From the NCBI RefSeq assembly GCF_000767615.3, contig NZ_CP009553.3, positions 4,154,001 to 4,218,000 of the forward strand: a DNA stretch of 64,000 nucleotides. Reading direction: 5' to 3'. Numbering within the stretch: the stretch's first letter is position 1; each line of letters opens with the position of its first letter. The notes under the pieces are model-generated. The model had not been told where the DNA came from. It saw only the letters and a program-made list of their open reading frames with translations, and did no database searches. Made by a program: the position numbers and the translations under genes. This document shows positions 9,508 through 18,753 of the stretch, one piece after another. This stretch comes from Pandoraea pnomenusa. Lineage in GTDB: Bacteria; Pseudomonadota; Gammaproteobacteria; Burkholderiales; Burkholderiaceae.

Positions 9508-9846
9508 ACTACGTACTCCGGTTACGCCGTCACCACGGGGTGGCCCCGAGGCGTAAGGAAATAAGCCGGTATGCCCGCCAGGCATCCCCGTGAAGCGCTT
9601 ATTTACGGCATATGGAACGAGGCGGTGCATCGTGTTTGTCATGGACGATGCCGCTACCGCCGCAGCGCGCCGACCTGTTCAGGTGTCCGGCGCTGACGAG
9701 CTATCGCTCGCGCTGCTTCCTAAAACACTGGCTTCCCGACCTCGGTGAGAAAACCAGCCACTGAAAATCCACGTCGATGTTGTAGTTGTCGCTAAGCTCG
9801 AGCGGGTCGGCCTACCCGTCCACGAAGCCGCCTTTCTGGATTCAAC
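9508..9846 (-). ncRNA. Candidate structured 5' leader or small RNA
   Basis: The region spans ~340 nt between a strong promoter (9853-9880) and the transglycosylase ATG. It contains a nested hairpin at 9663-9695 (CAGCGCGCCG with CGGCGCTG, inner ACCT/AGGT closed by a GTTC loop). A 7-bp hairpin lies at 9627-9651 (GCATCGT / ACGATGC), and a weaker TGGCT/AGCCA pairing near 9728-9762. No known riboswitch core was recognised. It may be a long regulatory leader or a separate small RNA. Confidence 0.4.
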
Positions 9847-9852
9847 GGGCGG

Positions 9853-9880
9853 ATTGTAGCAGCGATATATAAACCGTCAA
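9853..9880 (-). promoter_or_regulatory. Sigma-70 promoter for the transglycosylase leader
   Basis: Reading the minus strand, TTGACG (9875-9880) and TACAAT (9853-9858) are separated by 16 nt. This is one of the best consensus matches in the window. Transcription would start near 9846. Confidence 0.7.
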
Positions 9881-9900
9881 TACTATTTCAAAGCAAAATG

Positions 9901-9915
9901 ATTACTAAAAGTAAT
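9901..9915. promoter_or_regulatory. Palindromic site upstream of ubiD
   Basis: ATTACT-AAA-AGTAAT is a perfect 6-3-6 palindrome. It sits just behind the minus-strand promoter and ~45 nt before the likely ubiD -10 (TAAAAT, 9959-9964). It is a possible operator for either divergent gene; no regulator is assigned. Confidence 0.35.
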
Positions 9916-9958
9916 TTGTAACAGCCGTTTTGCCGTGACGTTCGATCGCCTTGCCCGG

Positions 9959-9964
9959 TAAAAT
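9959..9964 (+). promoter_or_regulatory. Possible -10 element of the ubiD promoter
   Basis: TAAAAT follows TTGCCCGG, with a weak -35-like GTGACG at 9935-9940 (18-nt spacer). This would give a ~110-nt leader to ubiD. Confidence 0.35.
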
Positions 9965-10077
9965 GCCCTGCCGCGCCCTGCGTTTACAAGGGCATCCCCC
10001 GGTCTTACACGCGATTCAAACGGCCGTTCGCATCTCCCGTATGAATTTCGTAAAAATTTTTGGTAACTGTTTGTTTC

Positions 10078-11628
10078 ATGAAATATCTCGATCTTCGTGA
10101 CTTCACCGCGCAACTGGAGCGATCCGGCCAGCTTCGTCGCGTAGACGTGCCGGTCTCGCCGGTACTGGAGATGACGGCGCTCGCCGACCGCGTGCTCAAA
10201 GCGGCGGGGCCGGCGCTGTGGTTCGAGCGACCGACCGGCTACGACATGCCCGTACTCGCCAACTTGTTTGGCACCCCTGAACGAGTGGCTCTCGGCATGG
10301 GCGTCGAGAATGGCGATAACGCCCTGAGTTCGCTGCGCGACATCGGTCGGCTGCTTTCGACGCTCAAGGAACCGGAGCCCCCGCGCGGCCTCAAGGACGC
10401 GGGCAAGCTGTTCGGCATGGCCAAGGCGGTGTGGGACATGGCACCGAAGGAGGTGAGCGCCCCGGCGTGTCAGGAGATCGTGTGGGAAGGCGAGGATGTC
10501 GACCTTGGCCGCCTGCCGATCCAGACGTGCTGGCCCGGCGACGCCGCACCGCTCATCACCTGGGGTCTGGTCATCACCAAGGGCCCGAATCGCAGGCGCC
10601 AGAATCTGGGCATCTATCGCCAGCAGGTCATGGGTCGCAATCAGGTGATCATGCGCTGGCTCGCGCATCGCGGCGGCGCGCTCGACTTCCGCGAGTTCGC
10701 GCAGGCCAATCCCGGCAAGCCGTTCCCGATCGCCGTGGCGCTCGGCGCGGACCCGGCGACCATGCTCGGGGCCGTGACGCCGGTCCCCGACACCTTGTCC
10801 GAGTACCAGTTTGCCGGCCTGCTGCGCGGCAGCCGAACCGAACTGGCCAAATGCCTCACGCCCGGCCTGGAGTCGTTGCGAGTGCCGGCACGCGCCGAGA
10901 TCGTGCTGGAAGGTTTCATTTACCCCGCCGACCAGCCCCCGGCCGTGCCCGACGGTGCGCCGCCACCGCCCTCGCGAGGTGCGACCGCGGGATACGCGCA
11001 CGCGCTCGAGGGTCCTTACGGCGACCACACGGGCTATTACAACGAACAGGAGTGGTTTCCGGTCTTTACCGTCGAGCGCATCACGCTGCGGCGCAATGCG
11101 GTCTATCACTCGACATACACCGGAAAACCGCCCGACGAGCCGGCGGTGCTCGGTGTGGCGCTCAACGAAGTCTTCGTGCCGCTGTTGCAAAAGCAGTTTC
11201 CGGAGATCACCGACTTCTATCTGCCGCCGGAAGGATGCAGCTATCGCATGGCGATCGTGCAGATGAAAAAGGCCTATCCGGGTCACGCGAAGCGGGTGAT
11301 GTTCGGGGTCTGGAGCTTCCTTCGCCAGTTCATGTATACGAAGTTCATCGTCGTGGTCGATGAAGACGTCGACATTCGCGACTGGAAGGAAGTGATCTGG
11401 GCGATCACCACGCGCGTCGATCCGACGCGCGATACCACGCTCGTCGATCAAACGCCGATCGACTATCTCGATTTCGCGTCGCCCAAGGCCGGGCTGGGGT
11501 CGAAGATGGGGATCGACGCGACCAACAAGTGGCCCGGAGAAACTTCGCGCGAGTGGGGACGTCCCATCGAAATGACTGCCGACGTCGACGCGCGCATGGC
11601 GGCGCTTTACCGGGATCTCGGCCTGTAA
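10078..11628 (+). CDS. ubiD: UbiD family 4-hydroxy-3-polyprenylbenzoate decarboxylase
   Basis: The protein is 516 aa, close to E. coli UbiD (497), and has the full-length UbiD fold: [14 protein letters not shown] start, [12 protein letters not shown]-like [13 protein letters not shown], and [25 protein letters not shown] near the end. UbiD uses prenylated FMN, made by UbiX, to decarboxylate the polyprenyl-hydroxybenzoate intermediate of ubiquinone synthesis. Neither ubiX nor other ubi genes are adjacent. The ATG at 10078 is the family start, but no purine-rich ribosome site is visible before it. Confidence 0.93.
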   Translation: MKYLDLRDFTAQLERSGQLRRVDVPVSPVLEMTALADRVLKAAGPALWFERPTGYDMPVLANLFGTPERVALGMGVENGDNALSSLRDIGRLLSTLKEPEPPRGLKDAGKLFGMAKAVWDMAPKEVSAPACQEIVWEGEDVDLGRLPIQTCWPGDAAPLITWGLVITKGPNRRRQNLGIYRQQVMGRNQVIMRWLAHRGGALDFREFAQANPGKPFPIAVALGADPATMLGAVTPVPDTLSEYQFAGLLRGSRTELAKCLTPGLESLRVPARAEIVLEGFIYPADQPPAVPDGAPPPPSRGATAGYAHALEGPYGDHTGYYNEQEWFPVFTVERITLRRNAVYHSTYTGKPPDEPAVLGVALNEVFVPLLQKQFPEITDFYLPPEGCSYRMAIVQMKKAYPGHAKRVMFGVWSFLRQFMYTKFIVVVDEDVDIRDWKEVIWAITTRVDPTRDTTLVDQTPIDYLDFASPKAGLGSKMGIDATNKWPGETSREWGRPIEMTADVDARMAALYRDLGL

Positions 11629-11750
11629 AACGGGCCAACCCGCGCACTGCGCTGCCCTCATCGCTGTAGAAGACCGCGTCGTTCGCCGGCCGCCGACGGG
11701 CTTTCGGCACGCGCAGCACTCGCCTGCCGGACGACGCGGCACATCGCATC

Positions 11751-11780
11751 ATGCCGTTCAATGCCGCTCAATGCCGCGCG
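11751..11780 (+). repeat. Three 10-bp direct repeats
   Basis: ATGCCGTTCA, ATGCCGCTCA and ATGCCGCGCG follow each other with exact 10-bp phasing, ~125 nt before the gabD-like start. They could be a regulator site on one face of the helix or a chance duplication. Confidence 0.3.
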
Positions 11781-11903
11781 TCACGAAACGCTCGCCGCAT
11801 TGGAGTAAGCTGGCCCGACACACCGACAAGCCGTATCCGTTTCCGTCCCCCGCGCGGCGCGGCATGCAGCCGCTTCGCACGGTCATCGAGAGGAGAGCTG
11901 ATC

Positions 11904-13403
11904 GTGTCAACATCCCACCCATCCACGCCCGCCAGGGCTCACCCGGCACTGGCTCGTCTGAAAGATCCGGCACTGCTCAGGTTCGACGCGTATATCGACG
12001 GCGCCTGGACGCAGGCCGACTCGCAGGCGACTTTCGTCGTCAACGACCCGGCCACCGACGCAGCGATCGCCCACGTCGCCGACCTGGGCGCCAAGGAAAC
12101 CGAGCGCGCCCTGGTCGCCGCCGAAACCGCACTGCCCGAGTGGCGCGCCCGTACCGGCAAGGATCGGGCGCGCATCATGCGGCGCTGGTATGACCTCATC
12201 ATGCAGGCACAGGACGACCTCGGCGCCATCATGACCGCCGAGCAAGGCAAGCCGCTCGCCGAGGCCAAGGGCGAGGTCGCCTACGGCGCCTCCTTCATCG
12301 AGTGGTTCGCCGAAGAAGCCAAGCGGGTGGACGGCGACGTCCTCACTTCCCCCGAGGGCGGCAAGCGCTTGCTGGTGCTCAAGCAGCCGATCGGCGTATG
12401 CGCCTCGATCACCCCCTGGAACTTCCCGATCGCGATGATCACGCGCAAGATCGCGCCGGCCATCGCGGCCGGCTGCACCATCGTGGTCAAGCCCGCGCGC
12501 CTCACACCGCTCTCGGCGCTGGCCCTGGCCGAACTGGCCGAGCGCGCCGGGCTGCCTCGAGGTGTCTTCAACGTGGTGACGTCGAAAAACTCGTCCGACG
12601 TGGGCGACGTGCTCACCGGCAGCCCGCGCGTGCGGCACCTGTCCTTTACGGGCTCGACGCCGGTCGGCGCCCGACTCATGGAGCAGTGCGCGCCGACCAT
12701 CAAGAAGGTCGCGCTCGAGCTGGGCGGTCTCGCACCGTTCCTCGTATTCGACGACGCCGATGTCGACGCCGCCGTCGAAGGCTGCATCGCCTCGAAGTTC
12801 CGCAATGCCGGGCAAACATGCGTATGCGCGAACCGCATCTACGCGCAAGACGGCATCTACGACGCCTTCGTCGAAAAACTCACCGCTGCCGTGAGCCGGC
12901 TGCGCGTGGGCAACGGCTTCGAACCGGGCGTGGCGATCGGCCCGCTCATCGAAGACGCCGCCGTCGAAAAAGTCGAGCGCCACGTGGCCGACGCCGTCGC
13001 CAGGGGGGGACGTGTGACGGTCGGTGGCAAGGTCCTGCACGGCCGATTCTTCGAACCGACGGTCGTGGCCGACGCGAGCGCGGATATGCTCGTCGCGCAG
13101 GAAGAGACCTTCGGACCGGTGGCACCGGTCTTCCGCTTCAGAGATGAAGCCGAGGGCATCCGGCTGGCCAACGCGACGGACTTCGGCCTGGCGTCCTATT
13201 TCTTCGCCCGCGACGTCGGACGCGTCTGGCGCGTCGCCGAAGGCATCGAAGCCGGCATGGTCGGCATCAATACTGGCCTGATCTCCAACGAAGTCGCCCC
13301 GTTCGGCGGCGTCAAACAGTCCGGCCTGGGACGCGAAGGTTCGAAGTACGGCATCGACGAGTATCTCGAGCTGAAGTATCTCTGCCTCGCCGGCATGGGC
13401 TGA
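11904..13403 (+). CDS. gabD: NAD(P)-dependent succinate-semialdehyde dehydrogenase family protein
   Basis: This 499-aa aldehyde dehydrogenase has the oxyanion Asn ~173 (PWNFP), catalytic Glu ~272 (LELGG) and nucleophile Cys ~306 in GQTCVCANRIY. The early FDAYIDGAWTQAD and the end PFGGVKQSGLGREGSKYGIDEYLELKYLC are typical of the GabD branch, which oxidises succinate semialdehyde to succinate. A GTG start at 11904 is chosen because AGGAGA lies 8 nt upstream and the protein matches family length. No gabT neighbour is present, so other semialdehydes remain possible. Confidence 0.87.
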   Translation: MSTSHPSTPARAHPALARLKDPALLRFDAYIDGAWTQADSQATFVVNDPATDAAIAHVADLGAKETERALVAAETALPEWRARTGKDRARIMRRWYDLIMQAQDDLGAIMTAEQGKPLAEAKGEVAYGASFIEWFAEEAKRVDGDVLTSPEGGKRLLVLKQPIGVCASITPWNFPIAMITRKIAPAIAAGCTIVVKPARLTPLSALALAELAERAGLPRGVFNVVTSKNSSDVGDVLTGSPRVRHLSFTGSTPVGARLMEQCAPTIKKVALELGGLAPFLVFDDADVDAAVEGCIASKFRNAGQTCVCANRIYAQDGIYDAFVEKLTAAVSRLRVGNGFEPGVAIGPLIEDAAVEKVERHVADAVARGGRVTVGGKVLHGRFFEPTVVADASADMLVAQEETFGPVAPVFRFRDEAEGIRLANATDFGLASYFFARDVGRVWRVAEGIEAGMVGINTGLISNEVAPFGGVKQSGLGREGSKYGIDEYLELKYLCLAGMG

Positions 13404-13857
13404 CAGGAATCGACAGGGCACCGACACCGCGAATTACATCTGACCCTTTAATAATTTGTAATAGTCGGATTCCCACGCCATGAGCCGCGCCCGGACTGGG
13501 TTGTACGCATTTTTGCCTAACATCGCCGAACCGGATGCCATTGCAAAAGTGTTACAAAGTCCCACACACGCGGGCCGGCTCGGGTAGAATCGCGCTTTTT
13601 TTCGCGAAGCCCGGACTCCGACCCCAATTCGGGGTTGCACGCTCACCCGTGTACCCGTTTGCGTCGTCAGGCCGGAGACCGCACCGGATTCGCGAAGCCG
13701 ATCAACAGAAGTCGTGTCCGTCAGCGCCGTCCCCCGCGCCGTCATGCTCCTTGTGATGGCGACCGGCCTGCCGGCAGTTTGTCCGCCCTCGCGCAGTCTG
13801 CCGCCCTGCCCTCATCGGGGTGGCACCTGTCCCCCCCGGGCGTGGAGAAGACATCGA
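13404..13857 (+). other. Intergenic region, gabD to APC permease
   Basis: The 454-nt gap has an AT-richer start (13440-13470). A possible -10 TAGAAT at 13585-13590 is followed by CGCGCTTTTTTT, and a small ACCCC/GGGGT hairpin lies at 13621-13635. The remainder is GC-rich with no credible gene. If TAGAAT is used, the permease mRNA has a ~260-nt leader. No riboswitch core was recognised. Confidence 0.4.
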
Positions 13858-15474
13858 ATGGATAACAATCAATCTCTCATGCGCAACATTGGGCCGTTCG
13901 CCCTGATGTTGACCGGTCTCGGCTCGATCATCGGCTCAGGCTGGCTGTTCGGCGCCTGGAAAGCCGCCAAGATCGCAGGCCCCGCCGCACTGCTGGCCTG
14001 GATCATCGGCGCCGTGGTCATTCTGGCCATTGCCCTGACCTACGCCGAGCTCGGCGCCATGTTCCCCGAGTCGGGCGGCATGGTGCGCTACTCCCGCTAC
14101 TCGCACGGCAGCCTGGTCGGCTTCATCGCCGCCTGGGCCAACTGGATCGCCATCGTCTCGGTGATCCCCATCGAAGCCGAAGCCTCGATTCAGTACATGA
14201 GCACGTGGCCGTACGAATGGGCACACAACCTGTTCGTGGACGGCACGCTCACCGCGAGCGGTCTCACGCTCTCGGCACTGCTCGTCGTTGTGTACTTCCT
14301 GCTGAACTACTGGGGCGTGAAGCTGTTCGCACGCGCCAACACGGCCATCACGCTGTTCAAGTTCGCGATCCCGGCGCTGACGATCGCGGGCCTGATCATC
14401 GCGGGCTTCCACCCGGGCAACTTCAATCTCGCCGAGCATGGCGGCTTCGCGCCCAACGGCATGTCGGCCGTGCTCACGGCCGTGGCCACGTCGGGCATCG
14501 TGTTCGCCTTCAACGGTTTTCAGAGCCCGGTGAACCTCGCGGGCGAGGCGCGTGATCCGGGACGCAGCATTCCGTTTGCGGTGGTCGGCTCGATACTGCT
14601 TGCCACGGTCATTTACCTGCTGCTTCAAGTCGCGTACATCGGCGCGCTCTCGCCCGAGCAGCTCGCCGGCGGATGGCACATGGTGAGCTTCAGCTCGCCG
14701 TTTGCCGAACTGGCGATCGCACTCGGCCTGAACTGGCTCGCCATCGTGCTGTACTTCGACGCCTTCCTGAGCCCGAGCGGCACGGGCACAACGTACATGG
14801 CCACCACGAGCCGCATGATTTACGCCATGGAACGCAACCGCACCCTGCCCGAGATTTTCGGCCGCGTGCATCCGCTGTACGGCGTGCCGCGCCCGGCGAT
14901 GTGGTTCAACCTCGCGATCTCGTTCATCTTCATGTTCTTCTTCCGCGGCTGGGACTCGCTTGCCGCGGTGATTTCGGTCGCGACGGTGATCTCGTACCTG
15001 ACCGGCCCAATCAGCGTGATGGCGCTGCGCCGCTCGGCACCGGAAATGGAACGGCCGCTGCGTTTGCCCGGCCTGTCGCTCATCGCGCCGTTCGCGTTCG
15101 TGTGCGCTTCGCTGATCCTGTACTGGGCACGCTGGCCGCTGACCGGCCAGATCATCGTGCTGGTCGTCGTGGCGCTGCCCGTCTACTTCTACTACCAGGC
15201 GAAGGACAAATGGCAAGGGTTCGGTCGTGACCTCAAGGCGTCGTGGTGGCTGATCGGTTACCTCCCCGTCATGGCGTTGTGCTCGTACATCGGCAGCAAG
15301 GAATTCGGCGGTCTCGGCCTGTTGCCGTACGGCTGGGACATGGCGGTGGTCGCCCTCCTGTCCCTCGCGTTCTATCACTGGGGCGTGAAAGCAGGCTGGC
15401 GCACGCCGTACCTGTCGGAAGAGCGCGAGCGGGACGTTGCCGGCATGGAAGGCATGCCCGCGCTTTCGCACTGA
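13858..15474 (+). CDS. APC-superfamily amino-acid permease
   Basis: This 538-aa inner-membrane protein has about 12 hydrophobic segments. The APC TM1 signature (TGLGSIIGSGWLFGAWKAAKIAGP) is at the N-terminus and FAFNGFQSPVNLAGEARDPGRSIP lies near TM6. It resembles the YveA-type aspartate/proton symporter branch, but the substrate is an inference. The ATG at 13858 follows GGAGAAG; the 48 upstream codons are non-conserved. A clean terminator follows. Confidence 0.85.
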   Translation: MDNNQSLMRNIGPFALMLTGLGSIIGSGWLFGAWKAAKIAGPAALLAWIIGAVVILAIALTYAELGAMFPESGGMVRYSRYSHGSLVGFIAAWANWIAIVSVIPIEAEASIQYMSTWPYEWAHNLFVDGTLTASGLTLSALLVVVYFLLNYWGVKLFARANTAITLFKFAIPALTIAGLIIAGFHPGNFNLAEHGGFAPNGMSAVLTAVATSGIVFAFNGFQSPVNLAGEARDPGRSIPFAVVGSILLATVIYLLLQVAYIGALSPEQLAGGWHMVSFSSPFAELAIALGLNWLAIVLYFDAFLSPSGTGTTYMATTSRMIYAMERNRTLPEIFGRVHPLYGVPRPAMWFNLAISFIFMFFFRGWDSLAAVISVATVISYLTGPISVMALRRSAPEMERPLRLPGLSLIAPFAFVCASLILYWARWPLTGQIIVLVVVALPVYFYYQAKDKWQGFGRDLKASWWLIGYLPVMALCSYIGSKEFGGLGLLPYGWDMAVVALLSLAFYHWGVKAGWRTPYLSEERERDVAGMEGMPALSH

Positions 15475-15504
15475 GTGTCTGGCGCCGCCCGGCGTCCGAA
15501 TGGC

Positions 15505-15533
15505 AAAGCCCGCCGATCCGGCGGGCTTTTTTT
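15505..15533 (+). terminator. Intrinsic terminator of the APC permease gene
   Basis: The 11-bp stem AAAGCCCGCCG / CGGCGGGCTTT, with a minimal 3-nt loop that may open to 5 nt, is followed directly by TTTT. It starts 31 nt after the permease stop. Confidence 0.93.
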
Positions 15534-15543
15534 CGCCCCATGA

Positions 15544-17490
15544 TTACCGGTGCGCCCGCCGACGCTCGATGAAAAGGCTGTTTCCCAGCGCGCGCTTGGC
15601 CATTTTCTTGGCCTCCGCCGCGGCCGCCGAGACTTCCACGTGCGACGGAAAGCTCTCGGGCGTCACCGCGACCACGCCGATCGACAGGCTCGTGATGGGG
15701 TGGAAGATGACCATGCCGCGCCGGTCTTCGGCCTCGAATCCGCCAGCCGCGATCTGATCGGGATGAAAGTACTCGGTCACGGCGTCGCCGAAACGCGTCA
15801 ATGCCTCGCGGCAGCGCGCTTCCCAGTCGGGACTGCGAAACAGAATCAGAAAGTCGTCGCCACCGATATGCCCCAGGAAGTCCCGCTCGGGATTGCGCAC
15901 CGCCATGAGCACGCGCGCGACCAGTTGAATCAGGTCGTCGCCGCGCCGGTAGCCGAACACGTCGTTGAACGGCTTGAAGTTGTCCAGGTCGACGTAGCAG
16001 GCGTGAAACGACTGTCGCTCGCCGATCATGCGATCCATGTAATCGTCGATCGGCACGTTGCCCGGCAGCAGCGTGAGCGGGTTGGCGTAGCGCGCCGCGT
16101 CGAGCTGCATGTCGGTGATGTGGCGCATCAGCGCATGCCCCTGCGCGACACCGAAATAGCGCCCCTGGTCGGTCACGATGAACCCCGCCGCGATCTGGCG
16201 GCTCGCGCCTTCCGCGATCATGCGACTCAGATCCTCCACGCGCGCGCCCTTGTCGAACGTGAGCGGGCGCGGCTCCATCACCGCCGAACACGGCTTGCGT
16301 CCGTACAGCTCCCGCGTGAACGGCCGCGCGAACCGGCCAATGAGCGAGGCGCGGCCAATCAGGCCTACCGGCCGATCGCGCTCCACCACCGGCAGCACTT
16401 CCAGTGCGGGATCGCTCTCGAAACGTGCCACCACGTCTTCACTGCGCGTGTCGGGCGACACCGGCTGCACGTGCGACGCAATGCGCTCCAGCGTGACGTT
16501 GCCCGCGCCCAGTTGGCTCGGCTGTTGATGGACGTAGGCGCGCCGCTCGTTCACGACTTCCTGCACCTGCGCCGTGATGGCGCGCTGCGGCCGAGCCTCG
16601 GGACGTGCAATGAAATATCCCTGGCCGAGAAAGATGCCGAGATCGCGCACGACCTGAAGCTCTTCGGCGTGCTCGATACCTTCGGCGATCACGCGCGTGC
16701 CGCTGGTCTCGGCGATCTGCCGCATCGAGCGCACGAACTGGAGCTTGACGGTATCGGTGTCGATACCATCGACAAAATGACGGTCGATCTTGACGTAATC
16801 GGGTCGCAGCTCAGACCACAGGCGCAGGCTCGCATAGCCTTCGCCCATGTCGTCGAGCGCCACTTCGAAGCCGAGCGCGCGATACGCGGCAAGCGAAGCG
16901 CGCGTGCTCGCCAGATCCAACGTGGGGGCATGCTCCGTGAGTTCCAGCACGACCCGCTCGGGCGTGAGTTGAAACGATTCGAGCATGGCAAACGTCTCGT
17001 CGAGCCCGAGCGACTCGGTCACGCCGCCGCCAGGCTGAGCCCGCGTGACCGGACCGATGTTCAGGAACAGGCGCTCTGGCAGTCCCTGCTCGGCGAAGCC
17101 GCGCAGCACGGCACGGCGGCACGCGAGTTCGAGCGGGGCGATCAGGCCATGGCGACGCGCCGCCGCGAAAAGCGCCATCGGCGAATGCATCGACGTGCCG
17201 GCCGGCCCGCGCACCAGCCCTTCGTAGCCGGCCACTTCCGAGGTCCGGAAATCGACGATCGGCTGAAACACGCAGGTGAGCCCGATGCCCTCGCACACTT
17301 CGGCAAGGAGCCCCCGCTCGTCCGGTTCGACGTGATGGGTGCCGGCGGCGCCCATGGCAATGTCAGCGTATCGGGTATGCGAGGCGGCCGACGCGGCGGC
17401 ATCAGAGGGAACGACGTTCGCGTCGCGTGGCGTCGCGGGCGCGGCAAATCGCTCCGACGGACGTATCGCGACAGGCGGGAGAGGGTTCAA
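15544..17490 (-). CDS. EAL-CBS-GGDEF cyclic-di-GMP signalling protein
   Basis: The 648-aa soluble protein has an N-terminal EAL phosphodiesterase domain (~65-310), a CBS pair (~335-460) and a GGDEF domain (~480-640). EAL metal and substrate residues look intact: E90 (EGL), LNIGP, ELTEH, ALDDMGEGYASL, K in YVKIDRHF, and AEGIEH. The GGDEF active site reads GGDDF (543-547), a conservative change. It may be a weak cyclase or a GTP sensor for the EAL half. The frame opens with TTG at 17490, preceded by GGAG at good spacing; an ATG at codon 46 is the alternative. No membrane segment is seen, so it is cytoplasmic. Confidence 0.9.
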   Translation of the reverse strand: MNPLPPVAIRPSERFAAPATPRDANVVPSDAAASAASHTRYADIAMGAAGTHHVEPDERGLLAEVCEGIGLTCVFQPIVDFRTSEVAGYEGLVRGPAGTSMHSPMALFAAARRHGLIAPLELACRRAVLRGFAEQGLPERLFLNIGPVTRAQPGGGVTESLGLDETFAMLESFQLTPERVVLELTEHAPTLDLASTRASLAAYRALGFEVALDDMGEGYASLRLWSELRPDYVKIDRHFVDGIDTDTVKLQFVRSMRQIAETSGTRVIAEGIEHAEELQVVRDLGIFLGQGYFIARPEARPQRAITAQVQEVVNERRAYVHQQPSQLGAGNVTLERIASHVQPVSPDTRSEDVVARFESDPALEVLPVVERDRPVGLIGRASLIGRFARPFTRELYGRKPCSAVMEPRPLTFDKGARVEDLSRMIAEGASRQIAAGFIVTDQGRYFGVAQGHALMRHITDMQLDAARYANPLTLLPGNVPIDDYMDRMIGERQSFHACYVDLDNFKPFNDVFGYRRGDDLIQLVARVLMAVRNPERDFLGHIGGDDFLILFRSPDWEARCREALTRFGDAVTEYFHPDQIAAGGFEAEDRRGMVIFHPITSLSIGVVAVTPESFPSHVEVSAAAAEAKKMAKRALGNSLFIERRRAHR

Positions 17491-17816
17491 CTGAAACTCC
17501 GTAAGTCGGTGCGGTGCGTCGCCATCGTGCGAGCAGCGTTACGCCGTGCGGGCACACGTCGGACGCAACCCTGCGCCCCGAAGGCAAGAAGCCGCTTCCG
17601 ATGAAGTGTCTCGCCCGAGTTCCCCGTCTTTCACGTGCGGTTGCTGCGCTTTGGCCCATGCCCGCGTCTGGAGACGACGCCCGTGGGCGCCCTCTTTTAC
17701 TGACGGTCAGGCTATCGCCGGAATTTGACAGAACCGTGACACTGTCGGAATTGCCACACACCGGGCGCGGGCGTGATGCCGACGCGCCGTGGCACAGACG
17801 CGCCGTCACCGGGACG
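17491..17816. other. Intergenic region, EAL gene to metQ
   Basis: This is the upstream region of the EAL gene. It holds a TTGACA hexamer on the plus strand at 17725-17730 beside a GACAG...CTGTC inverted repeat. No matching -10 is found. No gene was recognised in it. Confidence 0.35.
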
Positions 17817-17851
17817 AAAAAAAACGGCAATGCCGCGAAGCATTGCCGTTT
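17817..17851 (-). terminator. Intrinsic terminator of the metNIQ operon
   Basis: On the minus strand, the 12-bp stem AAACGGCAATGC / GCATTGCCGTTT with a 6-nt loop is followed by an eight-T run (seen as A at 17817-17824). It lies 28 nt past the metQ stop. Confidence 0.93.
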
Positions 17852-17878
17852 CCGGGGCGTATCCCGAACGACCGGAAT

Positions 17879-18691
17879 TTACCAGGCCGTGACCACCGAG
17901 CCGCCGAACTTCTTTTCGATGAAGGCCTTCACTTCCGGCGAGTGGTAGGCCTTGATCAGCTTGGCCACCCACGGCTTGTTCTTGTCGGCCGAGCGAATGA
18001 CGAGCACGTTGGCGTACGGGCCGTTTGCGTCTTCGATCGCGAGCGAATCGCGCTTCGGGTTCAGACCGGCCTCCATCGCGAAGTTGGTATTGATGACCGC
18101 CACGGCCACGTCGTCGAGCGAGCGCGGCAGTTGCGCGGCGTCCAGCTCCACGAACTTCAGCTTCTTCGGGTTCTCGATCACGTCCAGCGGCGTCGCCTTC
18201 AGGCCCGCGTCGGCCCGCAGCTTGAGCAGACCCTGCTTTTGCAGCAACAGCAGCGCGCGCCCGCCATTGGTCGGATCGTTGGGCAGCGAGACCTTGTCGC
18301 CGGTCTTCAGATCCGCGAGCGACTTGAGCTTCTTCGAGTAAATGCCCATCGGGAAGATCACGGTCTTGGCAATCGATTCCAGCTTGTAGCCGCGGTCCTT
18401 CACCTGCGCGTCGAGGTACGGCTGGTGCTGGTAGCTGTTCGCATCGAGATCGCCCGACGCGAGCGCCGCGTTCGGTTGCACATAGTCGCTGAACTCGATG
18501 ACCTTGATGTTCAGGCCGTCCTTGGCGGCGACCTTTTTCACTTCGTCGAAGATCTGTGCGTGCGGGCCGCCCGTGACACCCACCTTCAGATTGATGGCAT
18601 CTGCCGCTGCGGCGGGGGCGGCGAATTGCGTGGCAAGAACCGTGGCGGCACCGACACCGGCCAGCAGCTTGAAGAGCGTACGACGTTGCAT
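17879..18691 (-). CDS. metQ: D/L-methionine-binding protein MetQ
   Basis: This 270-aa periplasmic binding protein of the NlpA/MetQ family contains the VGVTGGPHAQIFDEVK start and the family DPTNGGRALLLLQKQGLLKL, and ends with FGGSVVTAW. The signal peptide (~1-30, cut after AAA) has no lipobox cysteine, unlike E. coli MetQ, so it is probably free in the periplasm. It delivers methionine to MetI/MetN. The start has GAGGT upstream. It is the third gene of the operon, 62 nt after metI. Confidence 0.93.
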   Translation of the reverse strand: MQRRTLFKLLAGVGAATVLATQFAAPAAAADAINLKVGVTGGPHAQIFDEVKKVAAKDGLNIKVIEFSDYVQPNAALASGDLDANSYQHQPYLDAQVKDRGYKLESIAKTVIFPMGIYSKKLKSLADLKTGDKVSLPNDPTNGGRALLLLQKQGLLKLRADAGLKATPLDVIENPKKLKFVELDAAQLPRSLDDVAVAVINTNFAMEAGLNPKRDSLAIEDANGPYANVLVIRSADKNKPWVAKLIKAYHSPEVKAFIEKKFGGSVVTAW

Positions 18692-18753
18692 GGAATACCT
18701 CGCGTGTGTGAGAAATGCCGGACGTCAACGCCGGCGATGTCGTTATGGGGAAA

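Noticed and set aside
9508..9846. 6S RNA in the transglycosylase leader
   Set aside because: A CTGCGGCGG-like stretch recalls the 6S 3' end, but no closing stem with the 5' end was found.
9883..11742. 619-codon open frame antisense to ubiD
   Set aside because: High-GC shadow; composition is Arg/His-rich with no motif, and ubiD on the other strand is full length and conserved.
15550..17604. 684-codon open frame antisense to the EAL-GGDEF gene
   Set aside because: Lies wholly opposite a gene with intact domain motifs; the sequence is Arg/His-rich and lacks domains.
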